A model generated the notes under the pieces. The model searched no databases. It was given only the letters and a program-made list of their open reading frames with translations, and was not told the origin of the DNA. Shown here piece after piece: positions 1-13,140 of a stretch of DNA of 64,000 nucleotides (position 1 is the stretch's first letter; each line of letters opens with the position of its first letter). A program made the translations under genes and the position numbers. Source of the stretch: Gymnothorax reevesii (Eukaryota; Chordata; Actinopteri; Anguilliformes; Muraenidae); the NCBI GenBank assembly GCA_029721435.1, contig CM056576.1, positions 120,083,166 to 120,147,165 of the forward strand, in the 5' to 3' direction.

Positions 1-228
1 AAGACTAAATTGATCAGATTTCACAGGTAAATTGCAATCAAAGCTAAAAACAAAAAACTTTTTTCATTTTAATGAGTGTTTTAGTTTTGTGGTGAAACTG
101 AATCTTTTTTTTCCCCTTCAAGTGCAAAATATTTACATTTTAAGATACTGCTTGCTTAACAAGGTAATTCCTTTCCCTTTGGCAAAACTAGAAAGGATCA
201 AACTTTTCCACCTCATTCGCAATACACG

Positions 229-1285
229 TATTTTAGCGCTCCAGTCTGCGACCAGAACGGTCGCATTTGCGCCCATGATTTACATTTCACGACTAACATT
301 CTCACATCGGTCGCGCACACTTCATGCACTGTGCGCCTATTTTGGGCAGCGATTCACTCCCTAATTATCAGCCGCCGGCCGCGTAATTTTTTTTCTGCAG
401 GTCGGTTGGTACCATTGCGTACATCAGCCAGTCACAGCTCGGCTGTATACATGCATCGAAGAGAATGCCAAAGCATTCGACCTTGTCACCCAGGATTTAC
501 CCCAAGCGCGCCTGCGCAGCGCCGCGGTCTTGTTTCGTCTGTCTAGGGACGATTTGAGGACATACAGCGTATGCGCAAAAACGTCACCTATGTTTTAAGC
601 GTCACTACGGCAACATGCTAAGACAAATCAATGGGAACGATTTGAGTCCTATTAAAGCGATGTTGATAAATGGAGTCGATCGATGGAAAAATCCCAGTGA
701 AACGACGTATTTCTCCGAGTGCTGTGGCGCAAATTGGCGGTCACTGTCAGCTGAGTTGTGCGCGTGTCAAATTTGTAAAACCTTGTCTGACAATAACTCG
801 TAAATGCTCCACACTACGCGAAATTCCAAGTACACTAGCTGGTCTGCTGTACAAGTCCAGTAGTCTACGTATTAGGCCTTGGCTTCTGTGACTGATACTG
901 CAGATCAGAGAGCAAATTTCATGATATCAGAAAGTGTTTTCATTACCAGTTTTTATTTCGCTATTTAGATTTTGCGCATTTCTAACGGTAATTTAGACTT
1001 GTATGACCACTCTCCAAAATGATCACTGCATTTATAGATTTTTCAAACGTTCTCAAACGTCAATATCTACTTGTCAATTCACAAAGTGCTTTCTGATAAT
1101 GTTTCCAAATAAATGCAGCAAAAATTGATATTCTGTTCGGGTATCTTTATTTGGGCTTGTAAAAATTCAGAAAAGTATCATGGTACTTTGCGTGACCACA
1201 GTTTTGGCCTGCGCGCCTAAATTTTTTCCTCCGCGCCCAACTTTTTCAGGTTAGGAGTGCATGCGCTCCTAGGTCCAAAAGTTAG
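229..1285. repeat. Possible hAT-like DNA transposon relic
   Basis: The left part has TGCGACC/GGTCGCA as an inverted pair at about 247-266 and GCGCGC-rich text. The right part (1190-1275) has related reverse-complement sequence (GCGTGACCACAGTTTTGG) and the near-palindrome TAGGAGTGCATGCGCTCCTA. The sequence resembles a dispersed fish element I recall, but neither a target duplication nor a transposase was found. The limits are approximate. Confidence 0.35.
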
Positions 1286-2205
1286 TCAGAAGGGTTGTAT
1301 TTATCTTAATAAGGGAAAAAAGTAATAGGAGTTCATTTCTAATGCCTAAATATTAGACTGAAGGTCTTGTAACAGTTGACTTGTTTGTCGATTTATGCAA
1401 TGATGTTTTCATTTGCACCCATCTGGCACGAGGCTTCTTTTGTTTTAATATTATTTGTAGAGGTGGGGTTTTGAGCTGGCAGAGGATGTAGTTAACAGTC
1501 TGATCAGTGGTGCCAGTGTCACGTTAGCAGCCAGTGGGCACTTGGCAGGTGAGAAGTGCACAAGAGTTCAGGCTTCTTGCCATTGGGTCTATTATGTCTT
1601 GCTTTTGTGCTGCAAAGTATGTAAATATGTCAGTAATCCACTCACCTCTAGGTAATTTTCGTATGATGCAAACCGTGAATCAATACGGTGGCATGCCCTT
1701 GTCTAATAGCTGCTCTCAGCTTGGCATTCATTACCGGCGTCTGGAACCGTTCGGGTAGATTTGACGTGCCCTCCCCCAGCAGTTCTGTGCTTACCTGGAA
1801 TGAGAGAATGATGTGGATGCCTTCGAGAGACAGAGCTAATTTGAGTTTTGCACAGTTACAAATCAGTTCCAGTGTGCGACTGCTTAATGGGCCTGCATTA
1901 ATAATGCAGGGAAACAGTGATGGGCTTTGCAGGAGAGGCTTGAGTGCGGAACACTAGGTGCTCTGTGTTCCTTGTCAGGGCTCACACACAAAAGCCCAGA
2001 GTGGCTCGTGCAGTTGTGCTGACTTGCGCTGCTGGCTGTTATCAGATGGACGAAAGATGGCTCTCCTCGGACACCTCATGCTTGTTGCCTCTTCATCTTC
2101 GTTATCACGGCAGAAACAGAAAAACCGTGAGCCAGCTTGACCTAGCACTCACAAAAAAAAAAAGAAAATACGGAAGTGAATGTGCATGCATTCACAACAT
2201 ACATC

Positions 2206-3712
2206 TCCATTTCCAAAAAAAGTTGGGACGCTGAGTAAAATGCAAATAAATAGAGAATACAATGATTTCACTGAAACCCTATATTTAAATAAAAAATAGT
2301 AAAAGACAGTATATCAAATGTTGACACAGAAATGTTCCTGTTTATTTGAAAATTGTCTGCTCATTTTAAATTTGATATCGGCTACGCATTTCAAAAAAGT
2401 TGGGACAGGGGCAAGAAATGATGGAACAAGTTGGATGATGCAAAAAAAAATAAAAAAAGAAATGCCCCTGTTCGAACATCTCACAGCTTATTCGATTAAC
2501 TGGCAACAAGTCAGGAATATGATTGGATGTAAAAATTAAAAATGGTAGGGGCTTCACCACTCTGTGAAAGACTGCATAGGCCAGTAGTTCAACAATTTAA
2601 GAATTAAAGTTTTTCAATTTTTTCATCTTCTATGGTACATAATGTCATTCAAAGATTTGGAGAATCCAGAGAAATCTCTGTATGTATGGGACACTGCTGG
2701 AGACCAGTACTGAATGGCTGCGATCTTTAGGCCCGCAGGAGGTATGGCATTAACAACAGTCAGGTTTCTGTTGTGTAAATCATTGCATCGGCTTAGGAAA
2801 ACTTCTGGTAACCATTGTCAGTGAACACAGTTTGTCACTGCATTCACAAATGCAATCTAGAACTCTTTCATGTAGAGATTAAGCCAAATATAAACATGAT
2901 TCATTAATGCTACCACCCTCTCTGAGCCCGAGCTCATTTAAGGTGGATAAAGGCGAAGTGGAAATCTGTCCTGCGGTCTGAACAATGTGAAATTCTTTTT
3001 GAAAATCACAGAGGCCGCATCGTCCGGGCAAAGGTAGAGGTGGACCATCCAGTTTAACTGCGGACCGCATCCATGACAGTGTAGGGGTGCATTAATGCAC
3101 ATGGCATGGGTAACCTGCACATCTGTGAAGATACCATTGATGCTGAACGATATGTATACAGTTTTGTTGCGAAGCGTGCTGCCATTTAGACTTTTTTTTT
3201 CAAGGTAGGCCTGGCTTATCAGCAAGACGATGCCAAACACCACATTCTGCTCCTCTGAAAACATGGCTCCGTAGTAAAAAAAAGTCTGGGTGCTAAACTG
3301 GTCTGCCTGCAGTCCAGACCTGCCAACCACAGAAAATAGTTGGCACTTGGCACAATTTGACGCAAAAAAATTTGACAAAGGAAGCCACAAATTGTTTGAA
3401 TTGTTTGCTTTCAAAACTGCTGCGGTTGGTCTCCTTAGATCCCAAACACTGACAGAATTTTGTGAAAAGAAGAGGTGATGCAGCTCAGGGATGAAACATG
3501 CCCTTCCTTACATTTTTGAAACATGTTGCACATATTATACCGTATATGAACATGCATTTTTCAAAAACAATTGACTTTCTCAGTGTCCACATCTGATCTG
3601 TTGTCTTTGAACTATTTCCGACAAATACAGTGTTTAAATTATTCAAAAACCATTGCATTCTTTTTTATTTTCATTTTGTACAGCATCCTAACTTCTTTGG
3701 AAATGGGGTTGA
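2206..3712 (+). mobile_element. Degenerate Tc1-like transposon
   Basis: About 1.5 kb with terminal inverted repeats: CCATTTCCAAAAAAAGTTGG at the left and the reverse complement of CCCATTTCCAAAGAAGTTAG at the right. A second internal AAAAAAGTTGGGACAGGGGC occurs at about 2393. The interior holds decayed transposase text such as TGGTCTGCCTGCAGTCCAGA (about 3299), the SPDL-type region before the last catalytic residue of Tc1 DDE transposases. Frameshifts and stops throughout make it inactive. Same broad family as the copies at 40975 and 45434. Confidence 0.7.
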
Positions 3713-5891
3713 GCAAACATTAACATGCATACACTGAAAACAATATTCACACAAACTTAAAATCTACAGCCATACTCAGTATTATGAACTTGCCCAAATC
3801 CAGTGAAGGCTGTATGTTTTTTCAAAAGTGACACTAAGTAAGAAAAACTGACAGCCCCTACTTCCCATGTTTATCTTTTAACATCAGATTCAATGTTGTC
3901 ACATCCAGGGCACTGGAATACAGAGGAGATCCAAAAATAGCATCATTTTACAAATACTGACTGACATAAAAACTTCATGAGTAGGAGCATATTCAACAGA
4001 GCTCCGTAACACTTGAGTCAATCGCAGTCTGTGCAGGTAGTGCCTCCAGGCCAGGCCATGATTGACATGTGAATTGCCCGAGGCATTATCAAGGGCTCAT
4101 CAGTTCTAATTCTCCCATTCCCATCTCTGATTAAAAAACACTTTCTCCATTTCCCAGGACTATGTTCATATCTCGGTATTTAAGCAGTGCCTATTTACTT
4201 AATTATTTGGCAAATTACCTTGTTTGGATTTTATGAACTCTTTTAAAAGTAATTTTTCAAACTCGTGTGGCCATTATAGTAGCCTAATGCTTTCCAAACA
4301 GATTTTTTTTTTTTTGTTTGAAATCCCTGGGAAATGCATTCAGACTCATTAAAATGGTGTTTGTGGTCTGGATACATTAATGGCGAGAAACTGAGACGTT
4401 CTCTTTGTCATAACGATGGAAATTGTCCCAGCTGGGTTTGTGATTATTTACACGCCAGTTACGGTGAAAATTTCCACCTGCTCACTGTTGATTAGTGTGA
4501 AGGCACCGTGAACCGCAAATCTGTCTCCAGCTCTTGCAGATTAGAGATGCTCACCGTTACAATTATAGGTCCTCTATCCACCTTATTCCCACGTCTCATG
4601 ATCCCTTGTGAGAATATTGGGCGTAACTTCCGCTGCATCCTGTCACTGAGCTGTTTATTATGGCAGCGGTTTATGCAAATCCTCTTTTTTTAAGTGATTG
4701 GAAAATAATATATGAGGGAACATCACCTTTTAGCCCTCAGACGGGAAAAAGTTTCGGTACAGCTGCCTTATACTATTGAAGAATGGGAGAACAATCTGAA
4801 ACTGTGGCCACACTAGCGCATTTGGCTACATTAGCGACTCTGTTGCCACAGACTGCGAAGCTATGAACAATCTACAAAGCTCTGAAGCATATGCAGTACT
4901 TCCACAGCAACACAGTCAGTTCCGTTTTGTCAACAGATATACAAGTACTTTCTGAGAATATTTATGAAGGAAACACTATGTTTCAGCAGTAAATATTGCT
5001 CTACATATGAATTGTAATGGATTGTTATACAGAGTAAATTAAGCTATCCGACAGTACGAGTCAAATTAGCTCTACTCACAATATACAGTATTAAGTTGCT
5101 AGCTAATCCAATGCTATAACGTAAAACACAGTGAATCCATTTTTTCCGTACTTGTAATTTTAGTGAAATGAGGTTTGGAGTGCAAGACTATTGTTTGTAA
5201 CAGAGTAGGCTATTTTTAAATTGTAGTAGACCATTGCTACTTCTACAGCCTCATCTTAAACTGTACAGGATGAAGCGTTAGTTACACTGACTGGCATTAC
5301 CGGACGAATACAACAATTTTCTGTCCTCTCTACATGTGAAATCATATCTGGTGCTCTCCTGGCACTGCTGTCAAAACGCTGTTGAGGACTCGGCTTCTCC
5401 TCTGCGGCGGTCTGTCTGAGCTTAGACATAAAGTGGGAATGCTATTTGTCGACATAATGAAATGAGCACCTAATGTTTTTGGGGGGTCTTTTCAAATTCA
5501 GGTTTTCAGCCAAATTCTGGCTTTCTCTTCTGTTGGTAGGCGATGGAAACCGTTTCACTGAACACAAGTACAATACCCTATGTTCTGGGTGCGTGTTCAA
5601 AACACCGTTGATCAAACTATGAATTTAGCTTCCTCTGGTGGTCAGTTCAGCCTCGAACTGCTCAATAGGTGCCGGAGCTCTGAGGGGACATTTTAAGAAA
5701 AGCAAGTTAATTTGTTAAAAAAAAAAATACAAGCTGTAATTGCTAAGTTAACTGACAGAAACGCTGCTGTTCTTGACTCAAACTAATGATAAAACCACTT
5801 TCGCCGGAAGTTGCATCCCTCATCATATCTGCAGTAGCGCCCTCAGGAATAAGGTGGATAGGTGCTGCAAATGGGTATACTTGCTGAGGGT

Positions 5892-6905
5892 ACTGTTATG
5901 ATCCTGATGTGCCTGACCTTGTTTTTGTTATGATTCTGCAGTTATATTCCGGTCCATGTTTTGTGTCTCACAATCCATTGCACTTTGTCTCCCCTTGTCT
6001 GGTCTTTTGTCATGTGATCACTCACTGCCCCAGTATTGTGTGCCACACCTTCGGGTGATTTCATGGTTTCTGGGATTTCAACCATCCCTTCCAATCTCGT
6101 TTACTTCCTTCACCTTGCTTTTTTATATTACTACCAATACTAACAGTTGTTTTAGTTAAACTTACTAACCAAAACTAACATTGTTTATAGTACTAACTTA
6201 CTAACAAGCACTAGGGATTGTATAGCTGCACTAATTGACTAACAAGCTTTCAGCACTCGCTGTGCTCTAGTCTCTGCCTCTTGCCTTCACTCAGTTAACT
6301 TTGCTGTGCTTCAGCAGATTTTCTGCACCTGGCTAATCACTGTTCTGCCTCTCTCTCTGTGCATGGTAGAACTCCTTAACCGGAGCCGTATGTTTGTCAA
6401 TAGGCTGTCTTCGTGATCCCTGTCTGCGTTTTGACTTTCGCCAAATTTCTTGTAATTAGGAACTTCCTCATGTTCAGTCCTTTGTAATTAGTCTGATCCA
6501 GTTCACCTGTTTCGCTTTGTAGCGTGTGGCTACCCGTTTGTCTATTTAAGCAGTCTTTTCACAGCCAGCTCCTTGTCAGAACGTTTCCCTTGGTTTGCCT
6601 GTGCTACACTTGTTTTCGCCTTGTATTCTTTGTGATTCACTTCTGTCCCTGTTTTACGATTTTGGCTCTGTTTTGGATTTCTGTCTGCATCTGTGTATCA
6701 AACCCTTTTTTGCCCAACCACAAGTATTGTGTTTGCTGCCCTGGTTACGACTTGGATTTCGCCCTTTGGATTTTGATTTTTGGATTGTGGACTCAGTACT
6801 GTTGCCTCCTGCTCTGCAGGGGTTCGCCCCCTTCCATAATAAAATCCAATTTTACTGCACTGCCTGGTTCTCGCGTCTGGTTCCAGATCGCTACCCCATA
6901 GGTAC
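5892..6905 (+). repeat. Possible solo LTR-like repeat
   Basis: It begins TGTTATGATCCTGATG and continues in the T/C-rich 'TTTTGTGTCTC / GTTTTGGATTT' style common in fish retrotransposon LTRs. It ends shortly after AATAAAATCC (about 6838) and a CCTGGTTCTCGCG segment. No paired terminus or flanking duplication was confirmed and no internal retroelement genes are present. Open stretches here are rich in Cys, Phe and Leu and are not real genes. Confidence 0.3.
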
Positions 6906-8014
6906 TATGGGGTTGTGTTGTCATTACACAATCCCTGTCCTCAACTCTGCATATATACGGTGTGGTCAAATCATCCTAAACAATGCCATAGATACCTGCT
7001 TTGTGAGGGACAAGACATGATGTTTTATGGTTCAAATATGTATTTACTCAATTCTGTGGTGGTTTATGAGATTGTAGTTGTGTGGTTATCAACAATCATC
7101 ATATTCTGAGTCCATCTGTCCCTGTTGAAGAGCTTTGATTTGTAGCCAGAGTTATTTTTTGCAGTTACTGTTTTTTTTTTTGTTTTTGTTTTTGTTTTTA
7201 CTGTTTTTGGCATTAATAATAACATATGAGAGGTCATGTAATACTGTGATTACTGGTACAGCAAGGCTGCTGTCAAAAGTACAATCCAATGGAGAACAAT
7301 AAACTATAACAAAATGCGATCTGAAAAAATACATTTCAATTGTTTTGTATCATTATTCATTTCAAAACAGCTCCATGTACAAATATTTATGAGGCAAGTA
7401 AAAATAGATCTAAAACTGGTTGCTTGGCAATGTTATAAATAAAGATGCAATGATGTTAGCTGCCAACCAGCTGTATTTTATTGTTTGAAGGCCGGTAGCC
7501 TACTTTGATTTTCATACTGCTGTTCAAAGTGCTATTGTTGATTCCCATTTATCCATCTTGATCTTGAATGTGAGAATTTCAGTATGAAGCCATAATTCTA
7601 AAGTTGAATCCTTTTTTTTTTTTTTGATCGACGGTGTTGAGAATCAGAACCTGTGTCGCTTTAACTCTGTCATTTTATTTTGGTTCCTCCAGACATGCCA
7701 CCAGTTGAACTGGTGGGTAAAATAACTTGACGTGGCCTGATAATGCCCAGAAAAAATGTATCTATCTCATCAAAATCGTGAATGATTGTTCGCTAAGTCA
7801 AAGAGCAGGTTCATTAACAAGTGCTTTGTACTCATACAAATCTCACTTACTCGAATCACTGCAAGGATGAGTAAAGCCAAGGATTTCTGGCCGGAGCTAA
7901 AGCACAGATGGTGTATAAGCTGTGCTGTGCGTGAAGCTACCAGCTGTGGAGGAAAACATTGGTTAGGTTCCTCAATATAGTAGTACAATACCTGACCATT
8001 CTCATGCGGCGACT

Positions 8015-9108
8015 TTAAAGGGCCCATATTATGGACAGCGCTTCCATCCAGTTCAGTCCATCTGTACTGTGAACTCTCCCCTCTATCCGACATCCCAGAG
8101 AAGGTTGACTTTGAAGAACCCACAGTTTAGCCTTCTGAACCCCCTTCTCTTCAACATTTGCAATGCAGTTTGAAACTCCTGTTGTTAAGCACATCACAGA
8201 CAGACCTGCTCTGTGTCCTTCACACCTACCAGCTCTCCCTACGCACCCTGCTCCCTCTCCCGGCTTCGCCTGACCCCCCCCCCCCCCCCCCCCGCCGCCT
8301 TTCTCCGCCGTGTAGCGCTAATGTTTTTTTTTTCTTCTTTTTACATTTGTCGACAACAACGTTGGCTAAATGTTTTTCATTTTTGCTTGTGCATGCCCTT
8401 CACTTAATTATTCATTACGCTGTTTTTTTAATGAGTGCTGCTGTAATGCCAGATTAGCTAAAAATTACAACAGAAGGACGGCTCCAATGAAAGTGCCCAT
8501 GAAGAAACTGGAATCCTGGAATGAGTTACTTGCTATTTCCAATGTCTTTTGATATTTCAAATTAATCTAAGTTGTAGTTTAACGTGTATGGCACCTGTGT
8601 CTTTTCCTTGGTTGTTTATGTAAGTGCCGACCGTAAAGAAGTTAAAGCTGCACACAATATCTACACGCCGAGTTGTTTACGACCTAAATCAGTTTGTTTG
8701 TTCAGAGTATGTGGCTTGTTTGGTGTTAAGATTTTTGTGTGGAAGTTGCTGTTTGTTGAATATCGGTGAAAAGTGCTGGCAGCTTGGTCTGCCAGCCAAT
8801 GAGAGCAGAGCTCATTAACATTGATTGAAAATCCCCTGAAAACACAAGTGAAGATAATGATAGGCTGTGAATAACCTCCAAATTATGGTTTTATGGGTTT
8901 TTTTGCTATAAAGTTTGTGAACTTCGCTTTTGACATCCAAGAATTTCATAACTTGCCAAAAACATCATTATATGGGATGTTTAAGTGTGCATTCTTGAGC
9001 CACTACCCAGCTGAGCCTATGTTGCTAACAAGCTCTTTAGAGACTTTTTCGTTGTCAAATGAGCTTCAACGCAGCGTCCCGTCTTTTCCATTATTAAGCC
9101 CATTTTAA
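8015..9108. mobile_element. TTAA-flanked inverted-repeat element, about 1.1 kb
   Basis: It starts TTAAAGGGCCCATATTATGG at 8015 and ends at 9108 with sequence whose reverse complement is TTAAAATGGGCTTAATAATG, a diverged inverted terminal repeat. TTAA sits at both edges, as in piggyBac- and Kolobok-type insertions. There is no intact transposase, so it is non-autonomous. A run of 20 C lies inside (8274-8293). Confidence 0.5.
8274..8293 (+). repeat. Poly-C tract
   Basis: Twenty consecutive C residues inside the TTAA element. Confidence 0.9.
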
Positions 9109-11439
9109 GATATTTTATCTTGGCTTTTCACCGCTAGCTAAAGTTGTTGGGTTACCAGACTGGAGAGTGGCTGACTTTTGCCACTTTTTAAAAGCTCAGC
9201 AATTACGGCATATGCCATTTTATTGGTTTACCAATTTTAAAACTTTAGATCTCGTTCCGGAACTGTTTGACACTGTTCCCCTTGCCGCCTAAAATAGTTT
9301 TGCCGTTTTGCAACTGGAAGATCTGAATTTCTGGCACCAACTGTTTAACCCCTTTAGATCTCTGTTCCAAAACCCTTATCTTGCACTGGAAGCTTGCCTA
9401 GCATAGTGCTGTAGGTTAGACCTCTTTTCTGTTGACAAACTCTGCTATTTAGTGTTGAAATTAATTGGAATGACTGGTGTGGAATTGCTTTTATGATTGT
9501 GGTTTAGAGACTTCAAAGCTAAAGCCATATCTCAAGGATGCTTTCAATATTCTGATCACTCCTAGTATACACCAGCAGAGCCCATGGCATGTTCAGCTGT
9601 TACGAAATTTCTTTCATGTTTTTGGTGTTGGTAAATCCATCTCACAGTACCTAGGTCCTTTTGAGTCCTTCAAAAAAGCATTTCCCATTTATTTTGTTTC
9701 TCTCTTTAAATATATGTTCCGGTGTTGGTTTATTGGTTATGATACCAAATTTACTTGATGAAAACATTCACATTCAGAGCTTCCCATCAGTACAGTATGT
9801 ACATTATCCTTCTCGTTGATTTCCTTGGTCCTCACAGGGTGTAGCCACCTTCTGATGCGCACCTGTTCCTTCTGAAAACCTCCAGTGATCCAGGAATAAG
9901 TGGGGGCAAGGGAGGTAGACCTGGAATCAGGAAAGAGCAGAAATAATGGGGTTTCTCCTTTCGTGCCGGGAGCCAGCGTCGCTGCCTTTGATGTATCAAA
10001 ATTCGGCATCACTTTGATTTCCCTCCTGTGCTCATTGGAGTGGCTGCCCTGCTTTTATCACATCCATTTTAAATTAATCTGCGGTAGAGAGGGTAATGCT
10101 AAGGGAGTTCTGGACCCATTTGCATTTCTTGCCAACGACTGAGACATTTTTGCCGGGAATTTCTTTCTCCCACTTTTTACCGTGACTTGGACTTAGCATT
10201 ACCTTTCTCGTTCGCCGCACCGGCTGGTCAAGTTAGCACTCGAGTGGGTCATAAGGTCACCTTTCCCCCTGGCAACAATAAGAGGCAAATCTACCTCTGC
10301 ACCTTTGACCGGATACTCCCATCTTTGACTGGAATCATGTGACCCATTGCTCCAGTCAGAACCATGATTTGAGTGCATAGGAGGAACTCCTTTCAGTGCT
10401 CAACCTTAGCTAATAGCTAGCAGCTTTTCATAGTCAATTAACTTCTTGAGTCTTTCAGGAATTAAATAGCCGTCCCTTTGTTGGTTTTCAGTGGACTGAT
10501 ACTTTGTGACATAAGCTTCTCAGGCCCCATGATACACAATCATCTCGTTGCTGTTCTGTGTGTCCCTGTTTAAGAATTAGAACACTTAATTATAGGCCTG
10601 AGGACAGGCTTGAGTAAGAAATGACATGTTTCACAAAGCTGGTATATTTGATGTGATTGACTGACTGGTTGCAGGTATATATTAGCATAAAGTGACATTA
10701 AGAGTAGTACATCTTACTGATTTGAGGATATTTAGGTATGTTTTTCCTGTGAGTTGCTATAGTAGCCCTTGAGTGTGTGTTTGTGTATGCTGACATCTGT
10801 ATGCGCATGTGTGGGCGAAAGGTAGCATCTCAATCAGATTTTCATTTCTGCCGGATTTCTTTTCTACTTCAATCAAACGGGGGAGCAATAGGTGAAATGA
10901 GAACGAAAAGCAAAGCAATGCAGGGGGCGGAATCAATGCACGGAGCGTGCGCGTGTGTTTCGGATAGAGAATTTCTGGGGCGGGCCTATCGCCATCCTTT
11001 ATCAAACCTGCTTACATTTGGTCAGGGTTGTGGGGGGCGGGGGGCCTGGAGCCAATCGAGCCTGCATTGGGAGAAAGGCAGAATTATAGCCCAGACAGGT
11101 CACCGAGACCTTCAGGGGGCAGCTAGTGAACCATCCTCAGCTTTCGATACAGAGTAGCATAACTTGGCACGCGTGGGAGAGAGAGCAGCGGGAGGGGAGG
11201 AGGTGGACGGACTTTCCTTCACGGCATGTTTCTGTGGGAGGCTTTTCTTCAAGACTGACCTGCCCTGTCCAACTTTCCAGTTGCTTATCATCACTCCAAT
11301 AAAATGTCTTACACAGCACGGACTAAGAGGAAAGGACATGCAGTAAAGTCAAGTTTAATGTCTCTTTTAAAACATTAACTGAATCTCGTCTTTTCTCTCC
11401 CAATTCGGAGAGTCCAGCCTTAACGGTACGCAGCTCGCA

Positions 11440-11700
11440 TCCCCACAGCTTTGCCTTTCGCCGCCATCCATCAATTTGCGAGGGCGCGCGCTCACACGCG
11501 CGATCCCCTGCTGCTGCCACTTCTGTTTGGCTCTGCAATCCATCAACGAAGGCCGTGCATGCTGCTGTGCTGGAGGACCGCGCGAGCAACACAGCCGAGG
11601 CGGACAAACCGCGGCCCGACCCAACTTCGCTTCTATTTCTGTTGCGCCCTGTAAACGCCGCCCTCCACTGATATGCTTCACCTATCGGGAACAGCACAGA
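11440..11700. promoter_or_regulatory. CpG-rich patch, possible intronic CpG island
   Basis: Locally dense CpG (for example GCGAGGGCGCGCGCTCACAC near 11477), in sharp contrast with the AT-rich intron around it. Open frames cross it on both strands but none resembles a known protein. It could be an alternative promoter or enhancer of clstn2, or a GC-rich repeat; sequence alone cannot decide. Confidence 0.3.
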
Positions 11701-12118
11701 GGTTTGTGTCATTTTAGCAGGTGGGGTCATCTGGCACCTGCTACCAACTCCCCTCTGCTCGACACTCCCATTTTCTAGAACTCTGTAGAATAACCATCAT
11801 CAATAAATGGTTAACTGATAGTTAATTAAACTGTAGTTAATATGGTTGCACTAGGGGTTCTGGCCCTGTTCTGTGTAAAGCACTTTTGGTCAATTGAATT
11901 GAATAATGTTGACAAGAATTTGAATGATAATTAATGTTTACAAATGATTTCTAAGGCTATAATTTATGTTATTAAGTCATCATGTCTTGTGTATTAAATT
12001 TATTTCTTTATTAACTAAATATTGTATCTCCGCTGATGAGAGATAATCAGAAAAATTTGCATAAATTATAGGATTACAAATAATCAGTGAACATTACAAA
12101 TTATCCTGTCATTGTTTA

Positions 12119-12367
12119 TTACCTCCGCCAAGGAGATTATGTTTTTGGTGGCGTTTGTTTGTTGAAATGAAATTTTCAGAGAAGGTGGGTAATAAGTCAA
12201 GGAACAGGTGATTAAATTTTGGCATATCTAGGCCAAAGTACTGCTGAGATATACGCCAAAGTTCAAGAATTCAAGTCTTTCCAATGGGCCGGAGTTCCAA
12301 TCGCCGTGCTTCTGAGTTTTGCTGTCCCCTGGCGGAGGTCTGCGCTCTCTGAGTGCTTTTCTAGTTA
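12119..12367 (-). repeat. Small dispersed repeat, family A (ACCTCCGCC / GGCGGAGGT ends)
   Basis: It runs from ATTACCTCCGCCAAGGAG to GGCGGAGGTCTGCGCTCTC and then GCTTTTCTAGTT. It is the reverse complement of the repeat at 54505-54802, almost base for base across about 200 bp, apart from a missing block of about 50 bp near its left end. The ends look like an inverted pair (CCTCCGCC/GGCGGAGG). Confidence 0.75.
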
Positions 12368-13052
12368 ACAATAAATTACTGTTTACTTTAGTTTAATTTA
12401 GGATCATTTCGCCATGTAGTGATGATGGTTAGTGTGAGGCATTTCCCCATTTTCTCCCTGTTGGGATACAAACTTCACGCTCGCCCCCACACGCCTGGTG
12501 CGTATTCATGTTCCCTTTTGTCGCAGCCCTGTTTTGTATTTTTTATGCTCTGAAGGTCGGCCCAGAAAACTTAAAACGGAATGAGAAGTCCTGTGAGGAC
12601 ACTGAGGCGCTGTTCGCTGTTCTGCTTCCTTTTATTCGGAGGGCGCTGTACAAGCCCGCCCTTGTCTGACCAGCTGGGTCCACCTTCCTGTCATGCAAGG
12701 AGAGATTGATATCTGCAGTGGATTTCTCATTAAGTGCACAGCATTTTTATCTTTTTTTTTTTATAAATGCGGTCGTGGTAATTATTTTTCAGTAACCTGC
12801 CCCTTCAGTGTACCAGTAGAGCAGGGGAGGTGGTTACTGTCGTGCGTATCCTGTATTTCTAATGTGACAGAAAGATGCGCAATACAATACTTGGGCTTTG
12901 AGATTGCAAAGCCCTTAATTGGAAAAAGACTGGCCTGAAATGTACTTGTTTTATCTGATAGTATATGCCTAATTGCTTATTGAATATTTTATCAACAAGA
13001 AGAAATAGCCGGTCGTTATAGTATAGAAGAGGTGAATGAATGACTATTTTGC

Positions 13053-13065
13053 GTGTGTGTGTGTT

Positions 13066-13140
<75 letters not shown>
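13053..13140 (+). repeat. (TG)n microsatellite followed by (GA)n
   Basis: An uninterrupted TG run flanked by imperfect TGTGTT/TGCG units and ending in GAGAGAGAGAGA. Likely polymorphic. Confidence 0.95.

Noticed and set aside
2938..3414. 158-codon open frame on the minus strand
   Set aside because: It is antisense to the decayed Tc1-like element at 2206-3712 and has no recognisable domain.
6524..7020. Cys/Phe/Leu-rich open frames of 125-141 codons
   Set aside because: They lie in pyrimidine-rich LTR-like repeat sequence, and the composition reflects base bias, not a protein.
11323..11730. 135-codon minus-strand open frame across the CpG-rich patch
   Set aside because: Low stop density from high GC; no family resemblance and frames are open on both strands.
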